DNA of 64,000 nt from Durusdinium trenchii (GCA_963970005.1 CAXAMN010023306.1:522159-586158), one strand, 5' to 3'. Positions 29,355 through 41,007 are shown, numbered from the stretch's first letter. The notes: generated by a model not told the origin, from the letters alone. Made by a program: numbers and translations.

Positions 29355-32300
29355 TCTGCTACGGGTGGTTCGCCAGCAGTTCCATTCGAATCAGCAGCCT
29401 TGCACAAACGATGGTTTGGGATGATGCCGACCATCGAATGGATTGTATAGTTAGTACCGTATATTGCATTGGAAGGTGTGCTGGGTACTGCATACTCTTT
29501 GGGAGCACAGTGCAGTAGTCTCCACAGCTTCTTGCACACATTCCTAGTTTCAGAAGGTTATATATTAGTAAATATAGTACTTTAATGGTTTTATCATCAT
29601 GAATCCGTTGAGAAAACACAATTTAGATTTAGACGGTCTTTCCATGAGGGCGCTCGTTGGAGCTACTTTCTGATTACCACGGCTTCTTTCAAGCCACAAA
29701 GGCAATTGGCTCTCTCGCCCAAGGAGCCTTGGCCTACGCAGTTTACACGGAGCAAGATCGATGTATGATAATGTACGCGTTCACCCGCCCAATCGTCCGC
29801 CACAAGCTACCGCGCGGGTCTGGGTTTGCATCAACCAACCGTACCCTACGCGGTTCGCATGGCAAAGACCTAGGGTCTAGAGGGTATCATGCAACGCCAT
29901 GCGAAGCTCAAATGCGAGAAACAATGCGCGATAATGCGCATGCTTCCAGCTTACCCACCTTTTCCCAATGTCTAATACATCACGGCTCCAAACCGGAGGC
30001 AGCTCAAACCGGTGCGGCTCAAAACCACATGATGACAGCACATTGAAATTTGGTTTCGGCTTGACCAGCTGAACTCTCACCTGCCTCGGGCTCATCAGGC
30101 CCAAAATTCTCGAAGCGGAACTCTTGCTCTGCTAGCAAATCCTCGCAAACTCATGGTCCGCACCACCACCCACAACACACGGGTATTTGCCATGATCAGG
30201 GAAAATAGGCTCCTGAATTTTGGCCAAGGGCAGGGATGTAGTTCTCAGTGTGTGCAGGGCAGTGGGCCCTCATAACTCAGAACTTGCAGGGCAGCATGGG
30301 CCTTTAGACACCTGCCAGCTCTCGAGGTGTCCTTGTCCAGCTCTTCTATGGCCTTCATGAGCAGTTTGCTTCTCCTAATTTGCTGCAGAAATGAGCAACA
30401 GCAAACAAACTACATCTCATGCAGCTCACAGCTTCCTGTGACTTCCCACAACCCCCGTCCCGGCAACACAAAGCCCATTGCTGGCCAGTTGATTGGAGAG
30501 TTCCAAGTGTCTCACCACTTGTGCATTTCAAAACGGGTGGGGCCCCGGTTCGTTGCCTCATGAGTATTCAATGCTCTGGAACTGTTGATGTCTCAAACCC
30601 CACTTCGCGACTGAGGCCCCCTGGCTCATCCCGATGCTGAGAGAGTTCGGCCAACCGCTTCTGCTGCTGCTCCATTTGCTGGAGCTCCACAGTTAGCTTC
30701 TGAATTTGCGCCTCTGGAACCCAGGACAGCGTTGAGATTGGAAAACCGTCCAAACGCAACGCCTATGGTACGCTTTTAAACTAACTGGACACCTGTTGGC
30801 CTTCACCGGGTGTTTGACCACCTCGGCCTCAAGGCTCAAGAACTAACTAGACGTACCGTTCCCCGTTAGGAATTGGAGTAAGTGAACGTGGTCAACGTGC
30901 CTAGGGTCCTGCAGCATGAATGTGCTCCCCAAACCGAAGGTGACCCTCCATAGATCTCATATCGACCACTTCCTGCAGGCTTTTCTCCAAAAGGCGCTGT
31001 GCTCGATCGATGTAGGTGCTGAAAGACTTCAAGCCTCACATATAGCATTCAGACGGTGCCCCCAACGTACCTGGACACCCTTGGTGAACTTCTATCCTAT
31101 TCTTTTTGCCTAGCATTCGACGGCCCATGACCTCTCATATCCTCTTGTCTTGTCCGACTTAACGGTGAGCCTTGGACTCGTGTTGCGGCCGCTTGGTGTT
31201 CACCGAGGCCGACAACTCCTCATAGCCTCACCAAGTCGACCGCCATACAAGAGAAGTCTCCCATGCAGCCCCACCCATGACCAACGAAAAAGCAACCCAC
31301 TAGTGATGTTCAAAGGCCCCTCACGAGGGGGTGCACGTGCTCCGGGTCAAACCCGAGAATTGGGGAGAACCTCGCCGCGTCGTGATGTCTGAGTCCTTAA
31401 CGCACCGCTCTCCACTGGAGACGTCCGCATTGGTGCACTGGGGGCGGCCATCGGAACAAGGCCATCACTCCCCAAGTTTTGGACAAGTCTAGACATCAGC
31501 TTGGAGGGCAGGCATCGCTTTCTTGCAGTTCTTGCGGCATTGTTCAACAGTAAGCTAGGGTATGTGTGTCCACAAGTACTCAAAGGATCTCAAAGGAAAC
31601 AATGTTCATCCATGTTCATCCTTCCTGTTCTGGTAGGGCATCGCTTGGGCCCCATCGCTTCCCGGCGTTTTGGCAAATTCTTAAGATTAAAGGCAGCACA
31701 CATCTTCTGCTCTGCATACTGAGTTCTGATCCCTGACTGCAAATATATATATATATATTACGCATACAAACTTACTACTTCTCAGGATCTAACCGAGCTG
31801 GCTACCTGGTCCAAAAAAACATGTCAATCAAACAAACCTTGCCAAGGGGCCCTCATAGCGCTTCCGCTTGGCCAGTCCCTTCTGCAGCACCTCCCAGAAC
31901 TCCAGTTGCACACAAGAAGCGAGAAAAGGATGGAATGTGACTTGACTCTTTCTGTTTGATGACTGGTCATCTGCCATCTGCTTATCCACGCTGAAGAAGC
32001 AACTTAAGCAAAAGGCAAGGGAGACTGCGGCAGGCGAACAAGGAGCTGCGATGATGAGGTGTCTGTGCCTCTCTTTGCCCTTCCAATTGACTTTCTTCGG
32101 CTTCGCCCTCCTGACGGCGCAGGTTGACAGCGTCGCTGGCGCTGGCAACTCAGAGTGGCGCAGTGGCTAGTGACGGCTAGTGCGCAAGAAGGCACCCCCG
32201 ACTCATGAAAGCTAAAAGAACGGCGTTGCATGTAACGGATAGTGTTGAATCAAAGTGAGTGAGGGCTCTGATGGCCTGGATCCAACTAGCTTCTCAAGTA

Positions 32301-33832
32301 AGTATATAGTTGGATATAGCTGGATCCATCCGTTTAATTTATATTCATGTAGACTGCTGATTAGCAAAACTCCCCCAATTTGTATTGTAAAACCACTTCC
32401 TATGGAGTTTTTTTGGGATCAAGAGTCTACACCGGAGCATCCCTCACCCCTCTTTTTGTCCCCTCCCAGGCCTTCCGAAAGCGAAGCCGCATCGCTTCCA
32501 AGTCCAGCAGTTCGCGTTGCCGGCGCTTATCCTCAATCTCCCAAGCACGGATGTATTGCATCTCGTACTTCACCAAACATCTCCTCAGGGTGAGAGCTGG
32601 GGGATCAGGGAAGTTGACCAGCCTTCTGGGCTCGAAATACGATGTTCACGCTTTGTCTTCTAACTGAACTTTCAATATGGTGTTGGAACTGCGGCGTGCG
32701 ATCAAGCCCTAGTTAACATTCAATACTCGCGATGGGTCTGAGCACCAAATCCATACCTTTTTGGCTTCGCCAAAGGTGTTGAATCTGGTGAAGCTCCCAA
32801 CCCCACCCGAATTGCCATGTTTGCCTTAGTCGCTTCTGAGTGGACTGCGACCAAGCCACTGTATATCCGCAATTTTTCGGAAACAGTCTTGCTCGTCCAT
32901 CTTATGGAAGTCCCCTTGGCTTCAGCCCAGTCATGCTTGATACCTCTTAGCTTGAAAGAATCGGATCAACAACTTGCGTCTTCTTCGGGTCAGCGAAGCC
33001 TTCGAAGCTTTGTTTGGTAACGCACTTGAAGGCACGCCTACTTCACATCTTTTCCTACAAGATGCAGTGTAGTTTTGAGCATCTAAGTGAAGAGACTGAC
33101 AATCAGTGTTGTGAAACATCACAGGATCTCCGGCTACATACTGCGGGACAAATTGCGGCATACACTGGCGTACTATACCGGCATACAACTCCCTGCAATC
33201 AGACTTTGAGAGGAGGCGTACGGTTTGCAAGATTGTATGCTTCGACAGAAGTCGAGGTTGAGCTATGAAGAAGAAATTACGTCCAGCCAGTTATAAGAAC
33301 AAACACGTTCTGGATTGGAATGATGCCATGGAGGTCTTGGTGCAAACCTGTCGCCGCTTGCATGCAAACCTATGCATTTAAGTCTACAGTATCCCGTTTC
33401 GTTTGATACAGAAGAGCAAGAAAGTGGTGCTGGCTGCGTCTTGTCCTGTCAAATGCACCATCTTTCTCACCTGGTCGCCTGGTGGGCGATTCGTCTTCCG
33501 TGTGGGCGATTCTTGCCGAACCACCATGGCACCACCTGCGGTGCAAACCCTGAGACGTCCAAGTGCACGTTTCTGAGACTTCGTTTGGGGATCTTTCCTG
33601 CCTTGTGGTGGTTTGGGTCCGCTAAGCACTAGGGACGTTTTCAGCAACATACGGCGGACCGAGGCATCTGTGACATCAGTGGGGTTCCTTCAGTTGGAGG
33701 TTTTCAGGTCCACTACGTTGGTTTTGTATGCCAGAACAGGTGGCATGACACCAGTGGCGGGCGCCGATGAGCCCAGGTGCGGATCAAGGCCATAGAATGA
33801 CGGGCGACATCTTTGAGCTTGTCCTCCTGTGC
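29355..33832 (-). CDS. Coiled-coil-rich multi-exon gene (unknown function)
   Basis: A run of at least ten minus-strand exons, several with both splice sites visible: 33752-33832, 33471-about 33590, 33123-33192, about 32770-32940, 32448-about 32634, about 32040-32150, 31838-about 31905, about 30930-31012, about 30650-30712, 30312-30382, 30081-30149 and possibly 29355-29415. Many encode charged heptad-like helices, for example QIQKLTVELQQMEQQQKRLA, ELLDLEAMRLRFRKAWE, DRAQRLLEKSLQEVVDMR and SKLLMKAIEELDKD. The product is likely a long filamentous or scaffold-type protein of the cytoplasm. I cannot name it. Exons may belong to more than one gene; joins are not all phase-checked. Confidence 0.6.
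30081..30149 (-). CDS. Coiled-coil gene exon
   Basis: Acidic text (DLLAEQEFRFENFGPDEPEA) running into a GTGAGA donor (30075-30080). The acceptor is probably CCATGAG at 30150-30151. Confidence 0.55.
30312..30382 (-). CDS. Coiled-coil gene exon
   Basis: TTTCTGCAG acceptor (30383-30384) and GTGTCT donor (30306-30311). Twenty-three codons of amphipathic helix (RRSKLLMKAIEELDKD). It is among the cleanest exons in the locus. Confidence 0.65.
30650..30712 (-). CDS. Coiled-coil gene exon
   Basis: After GGGTTCCAG the frame reads a Gln/Leu heptad region (KLTVELQQMEQQQKRLAEL). It stays open to about 30570, so the donor position is not certain. Confidence 0.55.
30930..31012 (-). CDS. Coiled-coil gene exon
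   Basis: After CTTTCAG, text such as YIDRAQRLLEKSLQEVVDMR precedes a GTTTGG donor option. Reading on gives a TAG at about 30902. Confidence 0.55.
31838..31905 (-). CDS. Coiled-coil gene exon
   Basis: A basic helix (LEFWEVLQKGLAKRKRYEG) ending at a GGCAAG|GTTTGT donor. The 5' limit is approximate. Confidence 0.5.
32448..32634 (-). CDS. Coiled-coil gene exon, longest
   Basis: About 60 codons with uninterrupted helical text (VKYEMQYIRAWEIEDKRRQR) up to a GTGAGG donor (32442-32447). A start at TTTCGAG or CCCAG about 32634 avoids the TGA just upstream. Confidence 0.65.
33123..33192 (-). CDS. Coiled-coil locus exon
   Basis: CTGATTGCAG|G acceptor and GTGATG donor. The text is ELYAGIVRQCMPQFVPQYVA. 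The following 400 nt (32760-33040) are open in several minus frames and hold at least one more exon, with a donor AAAAAG|GTATGG at about 32762-32767. Confidence 0.5.
33752..33832 (-). CDS. First exon seen of the coiled-coil locus
   Basis: Twenty-seven codons between GACCCAGCAG and GTGTCA, in phase 0 at both ends (EDKLKDVARHSMALIRTW). Confidence 0.5.
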
Positions 33833-34223
33833 CTGCTGGGTCAAATCCGACGTCGGTCCGAAACATGGAGATATGCATCTATAGCTTTCAAAGGTGTGTG
33901 CGTGTGTGCATTGGAAATAGGAAACAGCCCAAAAGAAAGCTTTAGTGACTTTAGTGTGGCGTTCTCCCTAATCTGAGGCACACCCAAATGACATGCATAC
34001 ACCAACCACACCATGTATCCGACAATGCAGGTGCCGAGGCATTGCTACAGTAACTCAATCGAGGCTTCATAGAAGAGCAGTTTCCGAGAAACACCATGTC
34101 ACTATGTTTTCTTCACTTCACAGATCCGCCTCGTACTTGGACTGAGCAATCTGAGTCACAACCTGTCAAAGCGAGGGTTTTTCAGCGGACTGACTGCAAG
34201 CAATGTCTTTCGTATGAGACTAT

Positions 34224-34400
34224 GTGATGACATGCATCTCATCCAAGTGTCCAGCAGGTCCACCCAAACTGAGGCTTCTAAAGGCAGCACATGATGGGGA
34301 CCTAGCTACGTATGTAGCGTTGGACCTTGGACCCAAGCACTTCGCCGCCAGGACGATCACCATGCTCATGGCTACACGTGGATTGCGTTTCCAGGTCGTT
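34224..34400 (+). CDS. Possible plus-strand exon with ankyrin-like start
   Basis: The plus frame contains LRLLKAAHDGDLATYVAL, which resembles the L-L-x-A-A-x-x-G-D-L start of an ankyrin array. It ends near a CCAG|GTCGTT donor. It stands alone between minus-strand genes, so support is weak. Confidence 0.3.
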
Positions 34401-34672
34401 AGCACGTGGCTAATTACGGTTCTATCAGGAGGCCCTGTGCCAGTGGCTTACCAGGGCTTACCTCTAGGGTGCACACTTCCCGCGTGAAATGGACATCCCA
34501 ACAGCTTCCAGCCCCAAACTTCACACCTCATCAGACAAAGGGTCCTTGAGAGGGCATATAAGGACAACTCTTCCTCACCATACTCTTCGTAGTGAAGTTT
34601 GCATAGCAACGGCACATGGCATATCAACTTGATACTACATGTTCAAAGACATGGATTCTTGATGAGAACTTC

Positions 34673-35262
34673 AGTCCTGCTTCTTTTTGGCTGGAGGTTC
34701 TTTGTCCTTCTGCTGTTCCTTCTTCTTCTCATCAGGAGGGGCAGCCGCGGCCGCAGCGGGGGCCGCAGCTGGTTTCTTCTTGTTGCCGGTGTCGTTCTCC
34801 TTGTCTGGGTGTTGCGAGACCGCGATAACAAACAGGACACCCCAAAAGCGAACATCATATAGCAATGAATGTCTTTTGCTTCCGCCCCGCACACGCACAT
34901 TATGTTCGGAGCTGGATCTACTGAGTAGTCTTTGTAAGCTACCGGATGTCACAAGCTCCTTCTTTGGCTCTTTCACCTCCTTCGCCTCATTGGCTTCTCC
35001 CTCCTGCTCTGCGCTGCGCATGGCTTGAGCCAGGCTGCGGAGCGATGAAGAATATCTCAGACAAATACAATGCAACAATGTGCCAAGCAGCGTCAGGTCT
35101 CAATGCAAATCGCCGTCCTTTATCAAAACGTCCTGTCCAAAAATGGCACAGGTATGCATGTTCCCACAGATCTTCTCATCACTTCCCCCAAGCACTTCAG
35201 CGTCCGGCCACTGCACTTCGTGCGCGCCAGCGACGGGAATGGTAGCCTGGCCACTGAAACAT
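34673..35262 (-). CDS. Three-exon gene with Lys/Ala/Pro-rich C-terminus
   Basis: Exons: about 35105-35262 after TATGTTTCAG (text TIPVAGAHEVQWPDAEVLGG and CGNMHTCAIFGQDVLIKDGD); 34943-35034 (GCTCCGCAG acceptor, GTAGCT donor; AEQEGEANEAKEVKEPKK); and 34673-about 34816 after CACCCAG, an Ala/Pro/Lys-rich tail ending QKDKEPPAKKKQD and TGA. The last two exons are charged and likely unstructured. The first is globular with four Cys/His. Function unknown. The gene faces the plus-strand gene at 35507 head to head. Confidence 0.6.
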
Positions 35263-35506
35263 AATGAAACCATCGGGCCACGAGCAGTGGCTTCGACCAA
35301 CTACCAGTACCTGGTGAAGAAAGGCCAGGAACAGCTTTGTGAAGAGCCAATGGGCTTTAGAGGGTTTTAGATTCCTGGTATTGTTTCCATGTCAATGCTG
35401 CGCCATGCTTCGCCTTTCACGTTTTGGGAACCTACGCAAGCCTCTTCGTCTCATACTACACTCTCCTCGCAAATGTCCATTCTCTGCACCTGACTTGCTG
35501 CAGCAG
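35263..35506. promoter_or_regulatory. Candidate divergent intergenic/5' region
   Basis: The short stretch between the minus-strand gene ending its visible 5' exon at 35262 and the plus-strand exon at 35507. No promoter motif is recognisable. Upstream exons of either gene could lie in it. Confidence 0.25.
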
Positions 35507-37290
35507 GCCAGAATACAGGCCCATTGCGAGGTCTTGGACCACAGGGCCTGGCGTCACGCGCAGTCGACCTACACCGTGGCGCCAATTTGTCCGCTGCAAG
35601 GGGCTCAGACCAAGGCAGTTGGGCCCGGAGGCTTCAACGTGCGGCTCCTGCGCGACGGTCGTTTGCATGGGCCACTGCGATGCAACAAACCGACTGATGC
35701 GCAGCAACATCAAGAACTGCATGCGCTTTCAAGTGCACTCCGGAGTGACCTCGAACAAAAGCGGTTAATGGATTGAATTGTTATGAAGATGGTTTGGCCA
35801 GGTCTTCCCATGCGCCTTCCCACGGCTCGCGGCCTTTCTTTCACCCAGACACGGCTGGGCGAGGCCGTGATCGCCGCCATCGTCCCAGGCTTTGGAGACG
35901 TCTCCCACCGGAGCCGCGACACAGCTCAGAGCTGGTGATAACCGTTTCGTTGGAAGTGACTGTCCCACGAGAAGGGTCTTGTTGCTCAATTCTTGATGGA
36001 AGAAATGCGGTGAAAAAGCAATTTGGTACATCATGATTGTCTGGAGATGCCTAGAGTCTCTATAGGTTGAAGCTGACGGCTCTCAAGACTCTTAGGCTGA
36101 GCCCTCAGAAACGCTGAGACTTGTAGCTGAAGCTTCTCATAGTTCAACACCAAGTGTCCAATCAACTTTCACTATTTCCAGGGCAAGTTATGCCGCTGCC
36201 CTTTAGGCTGACTCCCCTGACCTCACCTCAAGACACTCCATCACAGGAGTGTGGTTTACATGCTACGCTGGAGGCGATCAAAGAACCGGGTCTTGAAGAA
36301 GTGAAGGCCTTCATTTCAGAGAACAGACCGGTTCCGAAAACACGCCCGCACTTTTTGGAGACATCTGATTCCACGAAAATAGTTGATATTACTTTGTGGA
36401 AGGACACCCCTTTGGGGTGAGACCATGGTCTTTTAATTGTGCAGTACCTGAAGAGATACCAAGCTGAAACACGGATCACTGGACCACTTGCTCCGCAGTG
36501 AAAAAGATCCACTCTCAATTGAGATGATCTAGATTGCTATAACTCATTAAATATATAATGCGCGTGTCCTTTGAGAGTTAAGCTGTCGAGTCTTCTATCT
36601 GCTGGGTTCGGCTTGGCATGAATATTCTGACCAAACATGCCGTGCCCAAGGCCCAGTATCTCCAAGGCATCCTTCGAAAAGGGGCTGCCGAAATCGGCTG
36701 ATCGAAAAACTCAAGACTTCAAAACAGACCTCGAACAAGCGGGCGAAGTCTAACCCGACCCTCACTGGCTGCGCAGCCAATGCGGTGCAGGACCGAGAAA
36801 CGTGATGGCGATGGGCCAGTTATGGCCAGCTCTGATCTTAACATGCCATGCTTAGTCCATGCAGCATTGTTCACAGTCACATGACAGTTCTAATTACAAG
36901 GTTTCAAGGGCTCCAGAAAGATCAAGCACGGAACATACCATGCTCGGTGTACTTGATATGAGGCCACATGACTGTTCTGCACGGGCTTTGCAGCATGAAT
37001 CCTGCTGGGCACGCAGCAGCACATCCCTGCGAGAAGGCAGCAGTAGGCTCTTCCCCCCTGCCAGACACTTTCCAGTGCAAGCATGCTCTTGTCATGTCAT
37101 CAAGTCGTTTACGTTTACTTGCTCGTGCCCACACGCTGGGAGTCTCCACCTGTTGTTCCCCTCTTCTGCGCCTGAGGCTCAGCGCGATGCAATTGAGACA
37201 TCTGACCGCACCAAGCCCAGTTCTTCCCACCAAGCAGGAAGCAGCGATGGGGCTGGCAAACCTCCGGGCTTTGCAAACAAACATGCCGTT
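35507..37290 (+). CDS. Plus-strand multi-exon gene, unknown
   Basis: Exons: 35507-about 35765 (after CTTGCTGCAG; RIQAHCEVLDHRAWRHAQS, later SALRSDLEQKR); about 35790-35933 (LGEAVIAAIVPGFGDVSH, then GTGATA); 36182-36416 (ATTTCCAG acceptor, GTGAGA donor; LEAIKEPGLEEVKAFISENR); about 36590-36697 (HAVPKAQYLQGILRKGA, possible GC donor); and about 37143-37290 (APEAQRDAIETSDRTKPSSS). Codon bias is strong throughout. I do not recognise a domain. It is one of the few plus-strand genes in the window. Confidence 0.55.
36182..36416 (+). CDS. Best exon of the plus-strand gene at 35.5-37.3 kb
   Basis: AG at 36180-36181 and a GTGAGA donor at 36417. Seventy-eight open codons (EAIKEPGLEEVKAFISENRP, later KIVDITLWKDTPLG). 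Confidence 0.6.
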
Positions 37291-37867
37291 AGCTCATCAC
37301 TCACATGGCTGTGGGTCCAAAATGGTCCAAACCAGGATAATTACCTTGGTTGACCTACCGGCATGACTTGCACTCGAGTCCACGTGCGTCCTCCACTCCT
37401 TGAGCTTGGTTGACCTACCTGGACGGTCAAGCTACATGCTATTGGGGCTCCAAGTGTGTGCTCCAAGTGTGGCACAGGGCTTTCTTCAGTGCTCAGTGCT
37501 CCCTTGAACAGGGCTTCAGTCTGCATCTTGCCATTCCATGCAACTTTCAGTGAATCCGAGCTGTTCTATCTCCAAAGGGCCCTGAGTTCAAGTCTGAGCT
37601 CCAAGTCTAGTCTAGCTCTGGAACCATGGCTTGGCTGCACACACACATATATATATATATATGTATAATCTTATATATGTGCTGGATGCAAATATCAATT
37701 CTATGCCCTTGCTTTATAACTGCCCGGATTGGTCAGTGTTAGCATGTGTTGGCTAATTACTCCTTGATGGGCTAGTGCGACTCTGATCCATTGCGACTGA
37801 CTAGGTCCCTGGGGTGAAAGCAGCACTCGCCTAAGGCACCCTTGGGCAAAACCTCCATCGTCACCTG

Positions 37868-37971
37868 CATGGCGAGATGTACTCTGTTTCGTTTGGAGAA
37901 GGACGCCAGGCAGCTGTCAACACCGGATCAAAGCATTTGCGAGCCACAGAATTTGGGGTGTGGCCTAGTGT
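37868..37971 (-). CDS. Minus-strand exon next to a repeat cluster
   Basis: Acceptor TCCACACTAG|G and donor CATGCAG|GTGACG. The text is VARKCFDPVLTAAWRPSPNE. The acceptor is directly preceded, on the minus strand, by the TAGTAACAAG repeat cluster, so that cluster lies at the 3' end of an intron. Confidence 0.5.
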
Positions 37972-37973
37972 GG

Positions 37974-38052
37974 AGTAGTAACAAGAAGCTAGTAGTAACA
38001 AGTGCATCGCTACTAGTAACAGGTGCCTTACTACTAGTAACAAGAAGCTACT
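37974..38052 (+). repeat. Dispersed TAGTAACAAG repeat cluster, copy 3
   Basis: GTAGTAACAAGAAGCTAGTAG-type units, four in 75 bp. It belongs to the family with clusters at 4675, 7070 and 53215. Translated on the minus strand it gives a spurious Leu/Val/Ser-rich peptide. Confidence 0.8.
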
Positions 38053-38224
38053 AGTACTCATCCGCTCGCATCCGCTTCTCACGAATGCTCAACCCGTGCT
38101 AACCACCGTGCCAGGCCGACCGCCAACACGCCAACCCTGGCTAGGGAACTGCCTGAAGTTCAAGAAAAGGTCCAATCTCCTTTTGGTAGCCCTAAATTGA
38201 CTGAAAAATCCATGCAGGGATCCA

Positions 38225-38270
38225 CTATATATATATAGAGAGAGAGAGAGTTATATATATATATATATGT
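38225..38270 (+). repeat. (TA)n and (GA)n microsatellites
   Basis: TATATATATA, then GAGAGAGAGA, then TATATATATATATATA. Similar (TA)n tracts lie at 16041-16060, 31741-31760, 37645-37665 and 57283-57300. Confidence 0.9.
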
Positions 38271-38455
38271 ATGCCGTCGAAGTGGCCGTGAGCGCTGCTT
38301 CCTCCAAGGTCTTGAAGGGCCCGACGCGCTGCGGTGTCCCTGTCGGCAATGACAGCGATGAGCGACGCTTCCGCTGGCCTTGCACCGGCATGGACATGCA
38401 CGGGCTGGCCAACAGGGTCTGTGCCTCCCAGCATCTCTATGTTAAGAATGTCTAG
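38270..38455 (+). CDS. Short coding-like block, strand uncertain
   Basis: The plus frame has very G/C-rich third positions and ends in TAG at 38455 (VEVAVSAASSKVLKGPTRCG). The minus strand also reads well (ARPAEASLIAVIADRDTAAR). It is probably a real exon on one of the two. Neighbours on both sides are minus. Confidence 0.35.
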   Translation, partial: YAVEVAVSAASSKVLKGPTRCGVPVGNDSDERRFRWPCTGMDMHGLANRVCASQHLYVKNV

Positions 38456-38795
38456 TCTTCTACTCTCAGGCCACTTCTCAGGCCCATGGGCCCAGATCCT
38501 TCAGTCCCAGTTGCGGGGCTGCGTTGGCAGTGCGGCTTTCTCCACCTGCACTGCGGGGCTTCGATACCATAGTCCTCCACTAACACCCCTCACATTCTGG
38601 CTTGGCTACCAATTGTCTTGTTTTTTTAGAGAGGTGGCAGCAACTATATAGTGGTAAGTAACCTTAACTAACCTTCCATGGTGACTGTGCTTGAGCACTT
38701 TCCAAGATAGCGCCACGGCACTTTTGACGCGAACACACCTGAAGCCCGTTTGTCGACTTCGTGCGATCGGATGAGTCCACAGGGAACTCGGCACA

Positions 38796-41007
38796 TTATG
38801 TCAAGCACTTCAATTCAGGATGCTTTGCATGCAGCTCCTCCCCTGACTTCCAGAAGTTCTGGTCGTAGACAATGGCAGGTGGCCACTTGCCGGCCCTTTC
38901 TTTTACACGGATGAGCTCTAGAATCTTTGAGGTCTGCACCGGATCCACCGCGTGGTGAGCAGTCCAATAGACCTTGGGCACCCCTTCAACATACCAGCGC
39001 TGATCTCCACCAATATTGGTGCAGCCTATGCCATGAAGACATCGGTCTCCATCACTTGGCTTCCAGTTGAGAAGGGATTCAAATTCCACGGTCGCCGGCA
39101 CGTCGAACTTGCACCACTGTTGGGTAGCACGTTCCTCCCACAAGGCCACGTTGAGCATGTCCTCGTCCTCTGGAATCTCCCCCACGCGCAAGCCGGGCGC
39201 TTGAAAGCCCCGCAGGGTGACGTTGGGGAGGCGCTCATCCCGGAAGTGTCGACGGACCCAGCGACCAAAAAACGGCAAGGCCCAATAGGTCCATGTTGGA
39301 TGGGCATGGGCCCATCGCATGGTCTGCATAGGGCATGGCTTCTCTGGATCAGGGCAATACCTGGGCCACCAAGGAGCATTGGGCTGGTCCTTGATGCTCC
39401 AATCTGCAAAGTGCGCAGGCATCAATGGAAAGGGATACTCCTTGTGGATCCACTTCTCGGTGAGCTGAAAAAGGATATCAGCCCCTGGTGCAATAAATTG
39501 GTCTACATCCACTTGAATGCCAGTGTGCACTTTGGACATCAAAATGGACCTCAGCTTGTTGAAGTTGAAGCTCCTCTTCAAATGTGCCTCCGTGGGCAGG
39601 GGTGTGGAGTGCAGAATCACCAAGCGTGGGAAGCGTTCGGGGGTCCAGCTTTCGGGCATCACGAGGCCAAAGTTGAAGACAATGATCGGCCAAGACGAGA
39701 AGTAGTGAACGGATTTGATGAGCTCCTCAGCCATCTTGACGAACGGGCTTGAGGGATCTCCAGCGACATAGGTCACCTGATGTAGACAGCATGGAAGACA
39801 GGAGCTGTTCCCTTCTGTACTCCTATCATATCGAACATCCACCATCTACACAATCAAATCAAAATCAAAAATCAAATGCATCCAATAAGAGCCAATGCAT
39901 CCAATGGACCCATCCACGCTTAAACCATCCCTTTTCACTGAAGCGTGCCATGATCTTCTTGAAGCGAACATCCACTCGAGCGCGGAATAGGTGTTGTCGT
40001 GTCTCCACGCTCAGCTGCCGAGGCCCCGCGCGCAAGGATCGATTGAAGCGCACCTGCTCTTCCTTACGACGAAGCGAAGGGTGCGACCCGGTGACTGCGG
40101 GCAGTGGGTTGGTAAAATCCACGTATATGCACCACTCTGATCTGAGGTGAAGGGAAACAACCCCCTCACCGAACTTTTGGATGATCAAGTGGGCGTTTAG
40201 GTTTACAGACCAGAGGCGAAACGGGGTTGTCTTTTTCTCTCTTACGTGACCAAATGAGAAGGCTTGGGTTGGGGGAAAGCCCCAACCCGGATGGCCAGAA
40301 GACATTGACAAAAGTGATGAATTGAATTGAGATGTTAGATATTGGCAGGTGTCCCAAGCCTCTGAGCAAAGGCCCTCCATTGCTAGCCACTGGGCCATAT
40401 CGACGGCCTGCGCCTTTCGTGCTTCAAAGAAGAGCTCACAAGAAGACACCAGCGTTGCACCTAAACGTTCAGCTTCGTCTTGGTGAATGATCATGGGATT
40501 GGTTCTCCTGTAGACTTCTGTGCCTGGGGTGATCAAGCATTCACAATGCTTCAAATCGTCGCCTGGCACTACATCTGGCAAGTGATCAATGCTGCATTCG
40601 ATCTTCTGCGCTTCACCCGGCTTGGCAGGAATCATGTGCCAAGTCTCTTCGTTGCCCCAGCGAATGTCGCCATGACACCAACAGTGGGACCATTGACTTG
40701 CACAAAAGACCCAAAAAGGATCACCAAGGGGCACCTTAGGACTGCTTTGGCCACTTTGGGCGTCCGGGTTGCTCTGGCCAAGCTCCTCTTCCGCACTCAC
40801 AGGCACCACAGTCGTTGGAGCCGTCTTTTTGCGGCCCTTCCCCACGCGAGGCACATGGACTTCACCCGAGGAAGCCGCAGGGTTGATGCTATGAAGCCGC
40901 CAGGAAGCCACACACCACCAAAGGATCGCACCCACTCCAATGGCATTTAGGATGAGCTTGAGGATTTCAAAAATGCTGCTACCACCCTTGGGACTCGCAC
41001 GCGGCAT
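38796..41007 (-). CDS. Type II membrane protein, glycosyltransferase-like
   Basis: Two long open parts: 39910-41007 (start ATG at 41007) and 38796-39776, joined by an intron ending in CTACATCAG|GTGACC. A donor at GG|GTCCAT keeps phase 0. The N-terminus is short and basic, then has one membrane segment (ILKLILNAIGVGAILWWC), then a Ser/Ala-rich stem: the plan of a Golgi/ER type II enzyme. The second part contains GIQVDVDQFIAPGAD, where DVD fits the DxD metal/nucleotide-sugar motif, followed by Trp/Pro/His-rich text (PTWTYWALPFFGRW). I infer a nucleotide-sugar transferase but cannot name the family. About 40200-40350 holds a repeat found in a MOG1 intron, so an extra intron may hide in the first part. 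Product up to about 690 aa. Confidence 0.7.
40262..40304 (+). repeat. Hairpin-bearing dispersed repeat, copy 1
   Basis: GGTTGGGGGAAAGCCCCAACC forms a perfect short hairpin (GGTTGGGG/CCCCAACC, loop about 5). It is followed by ATGGCCAGAAG. The second copy lies at 54482-54513. Both lie within or next to gene bodies. Confidence 0.7.
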
